Of a stretch of 64,000 nucleotides of DNA, positions 9,178-17,342 are shown piece by piece. The DNA lies in the NCBI RefSeq assembly GCF_020005365.1, contig NZ_JACNML010000005.1, forward strand, positions 214,761 through 278,760. Direction: 5' to 3'. A model generated the notes under the pieces. It was not told the DNA's origin, did not search any database, and worked only from the letters and a program-made list of their open reading frames with translations. The position numbers and the translations under genes are program-made. The DNA comes from Kangiella shandongensis (lineage in GTDB: Bacteria; Pseudomonadota; Gammaproteobacteria; Enterobacterales; Kangiellaceae). Position 1 is the stretch's first letter. Every line of letters starts with the position of its first letter.

Positions 9178-10215
9178 TTATAGTTGCTTCGGTATATTGA
9201 CGATACAGTAAAACAAATCGTCGGCCTGATGATAGGTTAATTGACCTTTATTACCATAAAGTACGTCAAGTCTCTGGCGAATATTGTTCAAGGCCATCGA
9301 GTTGCCTTTATGCTCTTCGCTGTCTGTCGGTGCTATCGGGTTAGTAACCTCCAATTGAATATGGTGCCGATAGCTGACGCCTTTGATACGAATGGTGCCG
9401 CCTTGAGGATGCTTTTGCACACCATGGTACACCGCGTTTTCCAGGAGCGGCTGTAAGATCAGCGGTGGAACCAGTAAATTGTCCGCAATGTTATTGACCT
9501 GCCACTCAACCTTGAGCCGGGTGCCAAGGCGTTGCGACTCAAGCCCTAAATACTGCGAGCACAGCTGCTTTTCTTCGGTAAACGGAATCAACACATCCGA
9601 GCGTTTCATGCTGGCTCTGAAAATATCCGCCATATCGAGGATCATCTGCTCCGTTTTCTCTGGATCGACCGCGGCCAAGTTGGCCAGAGTGTTGAGGCTG
9701 TTAAATAAAAAATGAGGCCGGATGCGTGACTGTAACGCCTGTACTCGAGCTTCGGCTTCCGAGCGAATGCGTCGCAGGCTTTCTTCCCGCAGGTAGTAGT
9801 AGCGGAAAAAAACGCCGCTGACAATAAAGGCAATAAACAGGTTACGCAGTAAAAACCAGATGGACGGTGCTTCGCTGAGGTAAAAGCTGATAACGAGGCT
9901 ATAGCAGAGCGTGACCAACAAAATAATACCGATGGCCAGCGCAGAAAAACGTTGCAACGGAATGTTTTGTAACTGCTTTTTGTTGACGTAGCGGCGCAGC
10001 AAACATAAGAGGCCAAGACTGGTGAGTGAAGTCCACAAGGTAAACAGAGCATGCAAACTCAAGTGATACCAAAAATTATGTTGCCACTGGGGAAGCAAAA
10101 AACTGAGCATCAACGCTAACAATATGCTGGCGATAATGGTCAGATGCAGGGTGGCCGGCTGACAAAAGTCAGGTAACTGATTGGTGCCTGAGATGGTGGA
10201 ATCCCCGTTTTTCAT
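9178..10215 (-). CDS. algZ: LytS/AlgZ-type membrane sensor histidine kinase
   Basis: A 345-residue inner-membrane kinase. Four hydrophobic helices occupy about residues 22-135 with hardly any periplasmic domain. A short coiled coil is followed by RIRPHFLFNSLNTLANL with phosphoacceptor His168 (His_kinase family). A degenerate HATPase domain has LILQPLLENAVYHG. These kinases phosphorylate LytTR regulators, and the gene lies 23 bp upstream of one. The lack of an extracytoplasmic sensor suggests a membrane or cytosolic signal. Confidence 0.88.
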   Translation of the reverse strand: MKNGDSTISGTNQLPDFCQPATLHLTIIASILLALMLSFLLPQWQHNFWYHLSLHALFTLWTSLTSLGLLCLLRRYVNKKQLQNIPLQRFSALAIGIILLVTLCYSLVISFYLSEAPSIWFLLRNLFIAFIVSGVFFRYYYLREESLRRIRSEAEARVQALQSRIRPHFLFNSLNTLANLAAVDPEKTEQMILDMADIFRASMKRSDVLIPFTEEKQLCSQYLGLESQRLGTRLKVEWQVNNIADNLLVPPLILQPLLENAVYHGVQKHPQGGTIRIKGVSYRHHIQLEVTNPIAPTDSEEHKGNSMALNNIRQRLDVLYGNKGQLTYHQADDLFYCIVNIPKQL

Positions 10216-10421
10216 GGGTTAATAGTCGCTTAAAACGCTGGAAAAATCCACAGCTAAACAAAATTAATATTAAATAAGCCGTTGATAAATAGTCAATTTT
10301 AAGGGTAATAAAGATGTATTTTGTATGCCTCTTGCGGAAAAAAGTCATTATCTCTAGTATGTTAAGGGGAGCAGTGAGCATTTTGCTGAAGGTAACTGCT
10401 TATAAATAAAAGGAGTTTTTC

Positions 10422-12086
10422 ATGGAAGCCCCTAAACTCTTTGACTGGATCGAGCGCCGTAAAGTTAGGTTGCAGCGCTTAATGATTCCTACCGTGCTGC
10501 TGCTTGTTGGCATGGTCTATCTGCTGGTCTACAGTACCGGCGGAATTAAGTATGTCTATTCCCATTCAATGTACATCCCCATCCTCATATCCGGTTTTAT
10601 TTTTGGTATTAAAGGTGGCATCTTAATCGGACTGGTGGCCGGCATTGTGCTTGGACCCTTTATGCCGATCGATGTTGTTAGCGGAGAAATGCAAGAAACG
10701 GCAAACTGGTTGTACCGCACTGGATTCTTTGTGGCTATCGGAGCTACCAGCGGTGTGATGAGTGATATTGTTGCTCGATATTTGCGTTACTTGAAGTGGA
10801 TATCCCGACATAAGCGTTCGACGCGTTTACCTAATCGCAATGCTTTATTTGATACCTTATTGCAAATGAAAAAGCAGGGACAGCCAGAGGGAACGGCTAT
10901 GTTAGCGGTGATCGCCATAGATAATACCTTAGAGCTGAAGTCGGCATTTGGTTTTGGTGTGATTGACGAGGCGACCAAACAGGTAGCGCGACGATTAGCG
11001 CTGAACGGGGGGGATGATATTTATCATACGGATTCCGCTCAGGTCGCCATCATCTTAAATAATGGCCAGGAAAAGAATGAACGCTTTTTAAGGAATTTGA
11101 GTGTGTTACTACAAGAAGGCGTGTCCTATAACGATATTTCGGTTCATATTGAAATGCGAACGGGATACGTTAGCTTTAATGAAGTCAAACAGGATCCGGA
11201 AGTGTATCTGCATCGAGCAGAAGCGGCGTTAGCCTTGGTACAGGAACGATCTCAGGAAATGACAGCTTACAGCCCAGAGATAGTCACAAAGACGGAAGAG
11301 AATTTGTCTATCTTGGGAGAATTGCAGGCAGCGATTGAAACCAAGCAGGTTTGTTTACACTACCAACCGAAGGTGGATTTACAAAGCGGTGAAATTTGTA
11401 GCGCTGAAGCTTTACTGCGCTGGAACCACCCACAGCGAGGGATGGTGGCTCCAGATCTGTTTATTCCTCGCGCTGAGCAAAGTACTCTAATTCAGGTCGT
11501 TACCCAGTTTGCTTTACGGCAAGCCATTGTGCAGCATCTGGAGTGGAAAAAGCAGGGCATTAACATTCCTATTGCGGTGAACATCTCCACCCGCAATCTG
11601 TTACATCCCAATTTTACTGACAGTGTTTTTCGGTTATTAGATGAGTTTCAGATCGATGGTGAATGTATTGAACTGGAGGTAACGGAAGGTGCCTTAGTGG
11701 TCGATATGGAACATACCATTGATGAGTTAATTCGATTGGCTGGAGCCAAGTTTTCGATTTCGATTGATGATTTTGGAACAGGATATTCGTCGCTGCAATA
11801 TCTGCATCGGCTGCCGGCTTCGCTGATTAAGATCGATCAGTCTTTTGTTAAGCGTCTGCCGCGGGACAAAGGTGCGGTTTATATTGTTGATGCGGCCGTC
11901 ACCTTAGCTAAAAAGATGGGCATTAAAACCATAGCCGAAGGTGTCGAAACGAAAGTTGTGTATGACTACTTAAGGCAGATCGACTGTGATATGGCTCAAG
12001 GTCACTATATTTCTCCGGCGATACCAAGCGAATATTTTAGCCGTTGGTACTTAAAGCAGAATGGGGTTTATGCGTCCTCGGCATAA
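10422..12086 (+). CDS. Membrane-anchored EAL phosphodiesterase with degenerate GGDEF domain
   Basis: A 554-residue protein. Three to four membrane helices lie in residues 20-125. Next comes a GGDEF-like domain with RLPNRNALFD (about 146-155) but no GGDEF active-site loop. The C-terminal EAL domain is complete: EALLRW from Glu329, NISTRNL, LEVTEG, IDDFGTGYSSL, KIDQSFV and IAEGVET. It should therefore hydrolyse cyclic di-GMP, and the GGDEF part is probably only structural or GTP-sensing. The start has a good Shine-Dalgarno AGGAG at 10411-10415. It is divergent from algZ. Confidence 0.9.
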   Translation: MEAPKLFDWIERRKVRLQRLMIPTVLLLVGMVYLLVYSTGGIKYVYSHSMYIPILISGFIFGIKGGILIGLVAGIVLGPFMPIDVVSGEMQETANWLYRTGFFVAIGATSGVMSDIVARYLRYLKWISRHKRSTRLPNRNALFDTLLQMKKQGQPEGTAMLAVIAIDNTLELKSAFGFGVIDEATKQVARRLALNGGDDIYHTDSAQVAIILNNGQEKNERFLRNLSVLLQEGVSYNDISVHIEMRTGYVSFNEVKQDPEVYLHRAEAALALVQERSQEMTAYSPEIVTKTEENLSILGELQAAIETKQVCLHYQPKVDLQSGEICSAEALLRWNHPQRGMVAPDLFIPRAEQSTLIQVVTQFALRQAIVQHLEWKKQGINIPIAVNISTRNLLHPNFTDSVFRLLDEFQIDGECIELEVTEGALVVDMEHTIDELIRLAGAKFSISIDDFGTGYSSLQYLHRLPASLIKIDQSFVKRLPRDKGAVYIVDAAVTLAKKMGIKTIAEGVETKVVYDYLRQIDCDMAQGHYISPAIPSEYFSRWYLKQNGVYASSA

Positions 12087-12171
12087 TTACTGCTAACAGA
12101 CAAGGCTTTGTCAGGCGAAAACACATTCAGACCGTGGCTCCCGAGTGCCATTGGTTCAGCTCAATAACCAA

Positions 12172-12204
12172 ACGGCTTTGACTCCGCTAAAGAGGCAAAG
12201 CCGT
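12172..12204. terminator. Strong hairpin between convergent genes
   Basis: ACGGCTTTG at 12172-12180 pairs exactly with CAAAGCCGT at 12196-12204. An inner CTC/GAG extends the stem past one mismatch. It lies between the convergent EAL gene and the esterase gene, so it may terminate both. No T-run follows on either strand, which makes intrinsic termination uncertain. Confidence 0.35.
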
Positions 12205-12241
12205 CATGCCACTAATGTACTTATTGCATCTATTCTGAAGT

Positions 12242-12919
12242 TTACAGCCTAGATTTTAAGAACTGTCCCAGAGCCTGGATTTCTTCAAGGCAAACCGCAT
12301 GCGCCATCGGGTAGTCCTGCCAGGAAACTTTAAAGCCATTATCTTTAAGTACCTTAGCGCTGTATTGGCCTCGCTGCATAGGCACCACCGGATCTTGAGA
12401 GCCGTGAGCCATAAAAACAGGCGTATCCAGGTTGCTGTTGGACTTCTCCGCCTCGAGTTGCTCTGGCATGGTGAGGTAGGTTGATAATGCAACGATACCA
12501 CCCAGTTTATGCGGCAGGCGGGTTGCCAGATGCAATGCAATGGCGCCGCCCTGGGAAAAGCCAGCCAGAATAATTTTGTCGCTCGGGACCCCCGACTCGA
12601 TTTCGGCGTCGATGAGTTTTTTAACCTCAGCCGCGGATCGGCGGACACCTTCCTTGTCTTCACGGTTGGCCAGATCGGCATCGCGAATATCGTACCAGGC
12701 ACGCATTTGATAGCCACCGTTAATGGTGACCGGCATGACAGGGGCATGAGGGAAAACAAATTTAACCCCCAATTCGGCGGGTAATTTTAATTCTGGCACG
12801 ATAGGCTCGAAATCATGGCCATCGGCACCGAGGCCATGTAGCCAGATGACAGTCGCTTTATGTTCTGTAGTTGGGTTCACAGTGACGCAAGGTAACAGCT
12901 CTGAAATGGTTTCAGTCAT
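12242..12919 (-). CDS. Alpha/beta-hydrolase carboxylesterase (EstB/LYPLA family)
   Basis: A 225-residue cytosolic serine hydrolase of the phospholipase/carboxylesterase family. The N-terminal VIWLHGLGADGHDF supplies the oxyanion loop. The catalytic triad is visible as Ser122 in GFSQGG, Asp176 in GSQDPVVP and His207 in YPMAHAVC. Family members cleave short acyl esters, and some remove acyl groups from proteins; the natural substrate is unknown. It lies 21 bp downstream of cyaY on the same strand. Confidence 0.93.
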   Translation of the reverse strand: MTETISELLPCVTVNPTTEHKATVIWLHGLGADGHDFEPIVPELKLPAELGVKFVFPHAPVMPVTINGGYQMRAWYDIRDADLANREDKEGVRRSAAEVKKLIDAEIESGVPSDKIILAGFSQGGAIALHLATRLPHKLGGIVALSTYLTMPEQLEAEKSNSNLDTPVFMAHGSQDPVVPMQRGQYSAKVLKDNGFKVSWQDYPMAHAVCLEEIQALGQFLKSRL

Positions 12920-12940
12920 AAAATATCCGGTAATAAAAAA

Positions 12941-13276
12941 TTATAGTTCGAGATTGAGTCTGATAGTTTCGTTTGCTTGTTGGCTTAAAACACGATTGAG
13001 CAGTGCCTCAAGCGGCTCCTGCTCTTTATCGGTCTGCCAGGCTTCGCCCGTCCAGTCTAGATGATAGCCGCCATCTTTTGCAGCCAGCCACAGTTGTTTT
13101 AACGGGGTTTGGCGGTTGATGATGACTTTGGTGCCATTTTCCAGGGTAACGGTTAAAATGCCGCCACTGGTTTCGTAGTCCAGATCCAGCTCGTCGAGTT
13201 CATCCAGCGCTTCTTCGATAGCGATGATGGTATCGTCCATCAGCTCGTTAAATTCAGATTCCGTTAGCGTTGCCAT
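12941..13276 (-). CDS. cyaY: Iron-sulfur cluster assembly protein CyaY (bacterial frataxin)
   Basis: A 111-residue acidic protein of normal frataxin length. The first helix is rich in Asp and Glu (DDTIIAIEEALDELDELDLD), which in CyaY binds iron and the cysteine desulfurase IscS. The beta-sheet has GILTVTLENGTKVIINRQ, followed by QLWLAAKDGGYHLDW, the conserved frataxin core. It modulates iron-sulfur cluster synthesis. It is divergent from lptM-dapF, as in enterobacteria. Confidence 0.96.
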   Translation of the reverse strand: MATLTESEFNELMDDTIIAIEEALDELDELDLDYETSGGILTVTLENGTKVIINRQTPLKQLWLAAKDGGYHLDWTGEAWQTDKEQEPLEALLNRVLSQQANETIRLNLEL

Positions 13277-13404
13277 AGTGTGATACGCGGTTTACTAAAT
13301 ATTGGTTGAATATTGTGCCAGAAGTGCGGTTGATTGCAATCTTGCTTGCAGTCAAAACCCAGCTATTGCAAGATAAGACTTATTTTCAGGAAAAACGATC
13401 AAAG

Positions 13405-13569
13405 ATGACAATGAAACGCTTACGACTGCTGGGATTAGCAGGCTTGGCCGTGTTGTTTCTAGGGGCTTGCGGACAAAAAGGGCCATTGCGCATGCCGGAC
13501 GATGAACCACAAAAACAAACATTAGTGCGTTCTCCAGCGGACACGACGCTGAAAGAGGCTGGGTCATGA
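13405..13569 (+). CDS. lptM: LptM (YifL)-like small lipoprotein
   Basis: A 54-residue lipoprotein from the ATG at 13405. A basic start and hydrophobic helix end in the lipobox LFLGAC, followed by GQKGPL, the family hallmark directly after the lipidated Cys. E. coli LptM helps assemble the LptD-LptE lipopolysaccharide translocon. The frame is open further upstream (to 13306), but the signal sequence supports 13405, or 13411 as the alternative ATG. Its stop overlaps the dapF start, and the cyaY/lptM/dapF arrangement is the conserved one. Confidence 0.85.
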   Translation: MTMKRLRLLGLAGLAVLFLGACGQKGPLRMPDDEPQKQTLVRSPADTTLKEAGS

Positions 13570-14396
13570 TAGTGCCATTTACAAAGATGCAGGGTATTGG
13601 TAATGACTTTATGGTAGTGGACGCGATTTCTCAGCCAGTTCATTTAAACCAGGGACAAATTAACCAATTGGCACACCGTAATTTTGGTATAGGCTTCGAT
13701 CAGTTGTTGATAATTGAGGCTCCTCAACATCCTGAAGCCGATTTTCACTTCAGGATTTTTAATGCCGATGGCAGTGAAGCCGGTCATTGTGGTAATGGCG
13801 CACGGGCAGTTGCTAAATATGTCCGACAAAGGGGCTTAACCTGGAAGCGTGAGCTGAGGCTTTCGACCAATACCGCGACGATGAATACGGTGTTGGAAGA
13901 TAACGGTTTGATTACCATTAATATGGGCAAACCGCGACTGGAACCTGAGAAGATCCCGTTGCGTTTTGCAGATACTGCCGAGACGTACTCGATTGATGTG
14001 GATGGCATCAGTTATAAGGTGGGGGCTGTCTCCATGGGTAATCCGCATTGCGTATTAACCATTGACGATATTGACACTGCTCCAGTGAATACCTTGGGTC
14101 CAAAGTTGAGTCAACACAGTTATTTTCCGGCACAGGCCAATGTGGGGTTTATGCAGATAGTGGATCCGAAGGAAGTCAAACTGCGAGTGTTTGAACGTGG
14201 CGTGGGCGAAACTCTGGCCTGCGGTACTGGTGCCTGTGCAGCGGTAGTGGCCGGGCGGCTGCAGGGTTTACTGGATGAAAAGGTGAAGGTGACATTGCCG
14301 GGCGGCAGTTTATGGATTCGCTGGGCAGGCAAAGGCCATCATGTCTATATGACAGGTCCAGCCAAGGTTGTGTTCGAGGGACAAATTGATATTTAA
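13566..14396 (+). CDS. dapF: Diaminopimelate epimerase
   Basis: Converts LL- to meso-diaminopimelate for lysine and peptidoglycan synthesis. The 276-residue length is standard. Both active-site cysteines are present, Cys75 in GHCGNGAR and Cys219 in ACGTGACAA. KMQGIGNDF at the N-terminus and MGNPHCV in the middle are further family motifs. The start overlaps the lptM stop (ATGATAG), implying coupling. It heads the dapF-DUF484-xerC-yigB series. Confidence 0.97.
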   Translation: MIVPFTKMQGIGNDFMVVDAISQPVHLNQGQINQLAHRNFGIGFDQLLIIEAPQHPEADFHFRIFNADGSEAGHCGNGARAVAKYVRQRGLTWKRELRLSTNTATMNTVLEDNGLITINMGKPRLEPEKIPLRFADTAETYSIDVDGISYKVGAVSMGNPHCVLTIDDIDTAPVNTLGPKLSQHSYFPAQANVGFMQIVDPKEVKLRVFERGVGETLACGTGACAAVVAGRLQGLLDEKVKVTLPGGSLWIRWAGKGHHVYMTGPAKVVFEGQIDI

Positions 14397-14434
14397 AGTA
14401 TACTGTTGGTAATGCAACATCATGAGACTGAGTA

Positions 14435-15100
14435 ATGAGTAAAACAGCGGAAGATTTAGAACGAGTTGAAGGTAAAATAGCGGCTTATCTGGCTAAGAAT
14501 CCAGAGTTTTTCGAGCGTCATCCGGAGTTGCTCGAAAATTTGAAAATTGATCATAAGATTTATGGTTCCGTATCGCTCGTCGAGCGGCAGATCTTGAGTT
14601 TACGCAATCGTTCTCACGATTTGCAGGAGCGGTTGACCGAGATGCTGGACAACGCACAGGTTAATAGCGACCTGCTATCAAAGTGCTCTGAATTGGCAGT
14701 CACTTTGATCCGGGCAAAAACACATCAGCAGGTGGTTGATCGCTTATTGCAGCAACTTGATCATCACTTCGATATTGACGACTGCCAGCTTTGGCTTTGT
14801 GACAATAATGAAGAGTTAGATAGTGTGAATTACTCGGATAGCGATACCTTATATAAACTAACCGATCTGCAGTTTATGCATAAGGATCCGGTATGTGGTC
14901 GTATGACCGAAAGTATCGCTCAGCTATTTAAATCCGACAAGGAATTGCATTCTTATGCCATTATTCCATTAGGCGGTGGTGCTGCAGACGGTGTGATTGC
15001 TTTAGGTAGCACTAACGTGGAGTTGTTTACGGCCGATATGGGAACCTTATTTTTACGTTTCATCGGCGATGTTTGCGAAGCTTGCTTGGTGACATCCTAG
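14435..15100 (+). CDS. DUF484 family protein (GAF-like)
   Basis: A 221-residue soluble protein. The N-terminal helix KIAAYLAKNPEFFERHPELLENL is the DUF484 signature and is followed by VSLVERQILSLRNRSHDLQERL, a short coiled coil. The remainder (about 90-215) has a GAF-like fold pattern, with YAIIPLGGGAADGVIALGS. The family is consistently encoded between dapF and xerC in gammaproteobacteria; its role is unknown. It ends 14 bp before the preferred xerC ATG. Confidence 0.9.
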   Translation: MSKTAEDLERVEGKIAAYLAKNPEFFERHPELLENLKIDHKIYGSVSLVERQILSLRNRSHDLQERLTEMLDNAQVNSDLLSKCSELAVTLIRAKTHQQVVDRLLQQLDHHFDIDDCQLWLCDNNEELDSVNYSDSDTLYKLTDLQFMHKDPVCGRMTESIAQLFKSDKELHSYAIIPLGGGAADGVIALGSTNVELFTADMGTLFLRFIGDVCEACLVTS

Positions 15101-15114
15101 TTATCGGCAACGTC

Positions 15115-16026
15115 ATGAAAAAAGTCGTTAAACAATATTGTGATCGTTTGCTGCATGAAAAGCAGTACTCTGAGCACACCGTTAATAATTATCGTCGACA
15201 AATCGAAGACTTTTTAACGTTTAACGATGGTCACTACAGCCAGTGGAGTGAGATCACCGGCCAGGATATTCGATTATGGATGGCGCGTCATCACCGTCAG
15301 GGTGCTTCAGCCGCAACCATAGGGTTAAAGCTCTCCTCCTTGCGCGGCTTTCTGGACTATCTAGTCGCTAAAAAAGTGATTAAAACCAACCCCGCCACTG
15401 GATTGCGTGGCCCCAAAAAACCGAAGCGTTTACCCAAGAATATTGACGTCGATACCCTCAATCATTTTATCGACAACCTGCCCGAAGATGAGCCGATCGA
15501 AGTTCGTGACAAGGCTATGATTGAACTGTTGTACTCGGCGGGTATTCGCTTGTCAGAGTTATCCTCGATGGACTTGGACTCGATCAGTTTTAGCAATCAA
15601 ACTTTACGCGTGCTCGGTAAAGGCAATAAAGTTCGGGAAGTGCCGTTTGGAGAAGCGGCGCATAAACTGCTAAAGAAATGGCTTAAAAACCGAACGGTCT
15701 TTGTTAAAGACCTATCAGAGCAGGCATTGTTTTTAAGCAGCCGTGGTCAGCGCCTGGGCAACCGGGCGATACAGCAGCGCTTAAATTACTGGGGCCGGAA
15801 GCAGGGGTTGACCGATGTGCTGCACCCACATAAATTGCGTCATTCCTGCGCAACCCATGTTCTGGAGTCCTCCAGCGATTTACGTGCGGTACAGGAATTG
15901 CTGGGACATGCCAGTATTGCCACCACCCAAATTTATACGCATCTCGATTTCCAGCATTTAGCCAAAACGTATGATGCGGCCCATCCCCGTGCCAGAAAAA
16001 GTAAATCGAAAAAGAAAGAAGACTGA
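15115..16026 (+). CDS. xerC: Site-specific tyrosine recombinase XerC
   Basis: With XerD, resolves chromosome dimers at dif during division. The product is 303 residues from the ATG at 15115. A TTG at 15073 would add 14 residues inside the DUF484 gene and is less likely given usual XerC length. The N-terminal SAM-like core-binding domain has SEHTVNNYRRQIEDFL. The catalytic domain shows SAGIRLSEL (first Arg), HPHKLRHSCATH (His-x-x-Arg), LLGHASIATTQIYTH with the nucleophilic Tyr. All catalytic residues are present. Confidence 0.95.
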   Translation: MKKVVKQYCDRLLHEKQYSEHTVNNYRRQIEDFLTFNDGHYSQWSEITGQDIRLWMARHHRQGASAATIGLKLSSLRGFLDYLVAKKVIKTNPATGLRGPKKPKRLPKNIDVDTLNHFIDNLPEDEPIEVRDKAMIELLYSAGIRLSELSSMDLDSISFSNQTLRVLGKGNKVREVPFGEAAHKLLKKWLKNRTVFVKDLSEQALFLSSRGQRLGNRAIQQRLNYWGRKQGLTDVLHPHKLRHSCATHVLESSSDLRAVQELLGHASIATTQIYTHLDFQHLAKTYDAAHPRARKSKSKKKED

Positions 16027-16027
16027 T

Positions 16028-16696
16028 ATGACGTTATCGATTGAAGAGAAAATGAAGGCGGTCAACTGGGACTCGGTCAAGGTGATCAGCTTCGATCTGG
16101 ATGATACTTTGTGGGATAATGCTGGTGTAATAGAAAAGTGTGAACAGGAGGTTTACGACTTTTTGTGCCGCAAACACCCTCCGTTTGCTGAGCGTTATTC
16201 CAGAGACGATATGCTCCGAGTGGCTGAGCAATTTCGTGCACAGGAGGAGCCACATTTTGAGAATATGACCACACTGCGTAAGGCCATTATTGAACATATG
16301 CTTCTGGAGACGGCAGGTGACTTAAAACTCATTAATCAGGCCTTCGGCGTGTTCTACTATTGGCGCAATCAGGTTTCCATTCCCGAAGTGTCTTATCAGG
16401 TGTTGGAATATTTGCAACAGCACTATTCTTTGTTTGCCGTCAGTAATGGTAATTCGAATTTGCACTGGCTGGGATTGATGAAGTATTTTGAAAAACACTT
16501 TATCGCCGGGGTTCATGGTCGTGCTAAACCATCGGCTGATATGCTGCATAAAGTTTGCGCGTTGAAAAAGATCGAGCCGCAGCAGTTGTTGCACGTTGGC
16601 GATAGCCACGAGACCGATATTAAAAGCAGCCTCGCTGCCGACTGTCAGCACCTGCATATTGATGTTACAGAAATCGAGCTCATGCTGTCGATATAG
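16028..16696 (+). CDS. yigB: HAD-superfamily phosphatase YigB
   Basis: A 222-residue HAD hydrolase. Motif I is SFDLDDTLWDN with the nucleophilic Asp, motif II is FAVSNGN, and motif III/IV is GRAKPSADM with HVGDSHETD. In E. coli, YigB dephosphorylates 5-amino-6-(5-phosphoribitylamino)uracil in riboflavin synthesis and also FMN. I take the ATG at 16028, one base after the xerC stop; an upstream start at 15971 inside xerC is open but unlikely. The dapF-DUF484-xerC-yigB order is the conserved one. Confidence 0.9.
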   Translation: MTLSIEEKMKAVNWDSVKVISFDLDDTLWDNAGVIEKCEQEVYDFLCRKHPPFAERYSRDDMLRVAEQFRAQEEPHFENMTTLRKAIIEHMLLETAGDLKLINQAFGVFYYWRNQVSIPEVSYQVLEYLQQHYSLFAVSNGNSNLHWLGLMKYFEKHFIAGVHGRAKPSADMLHKVCALKKIEPQQLLHVGDSHETDIKSSLAADCQHLHIDVTEIELMLSI

Positions 16697-16699
16697 TGT

Positions 16700-17233
16700 T
16701 TAATGTTCGGTCGTCTGCTTGTTTTGTAAACATTGCCCCGATAGTTTCGAATCGTAAAGTGTCTCGATGCTGTCTTCATCAATATGGTAATACAGCGACA
16801 CGATCTGCCATTGGTCGTCGTTTTTATATAGTTGGATACTGTTAATCCCGATAAAGTCGGGTTTGTTAGAATCCTTTTCGCCACGTGACTCAACCATACT
16901 ATACACCTGTGCAAAACGGTCATGCTTTTGAACCTGGCGCCTGACTTCACATTCGTAAAAGCCAGTTTCGAACGTTTTATTCAAACTCTGAATAAAGGCA
17001 TCGGTGGTGATAATGTGCAGTTGTGGTTCCTCTTCATTATAGAAGCTGCCAAAAATTTTAGCTTCGGGATGAAGTATCTGTTTTAGAGTTTTGACGTCAG
17101 GCTTTGATTCAGGCTCTCGAGATAATGATTGCCAAAGTGAAGAGACCGTTTGTTCCGGGCTCGACTCTTCTGCTGCAACAGCGCTAGTGCTAAGCAGGCT
17201 TATAAATAAAATGGCAATGTATGACTTTTTCAT
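16700..17233 (-). CDS. Periplasmic NTF2/SnoaL-like protein
   Basis: A 177-residue protein with a clear signal peptide (MKKSYIAILFISLLSTSAVA, cleaved after AVA). The mature part has the layout of an NTF2-like cone: a helix ending in a WQSL segment, LHPEAKIFGSFY, then strands AQVYSMVESRG and WQIVSLYYH. No catalytic residues can be identified, so the function is unknown. It ends 3 bp from convergent yigB. Confidence 0.55.
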   Translation of the reverse strand: MKKSYIAILFISLLSTSAVAAEESSPEQTVSSLWQSLSREPESKPDVKTLKQILHPEAKIFGSFYNEEEPQLHIITTDAFIQSLNKTFETGFYECEVRRQVQKHDRFAQVYSMVESRGEKDSNKPDFIGINSIQLYKNDDQWQIVSLYYHIDEDSIETLYDSKLSGQCLQNKQTTEH

Positions 17234-17342
17234 AAAATCCCTGCTTTCTTACAATAAATTCTCATTCTGTGGACTAGCGGAATTAAACCGTAAATATCCT
17301 GATTATTCCAGTCACTTGTGGTGATACTTTCAGTACCATAAT

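Noticed and set aside
15073..15114. TTG at 15073 as the xerC start
   Set aside because: It would extend XerC into the DUF484 gene and beyond usual length; the ATG at 15115 fits the family better.
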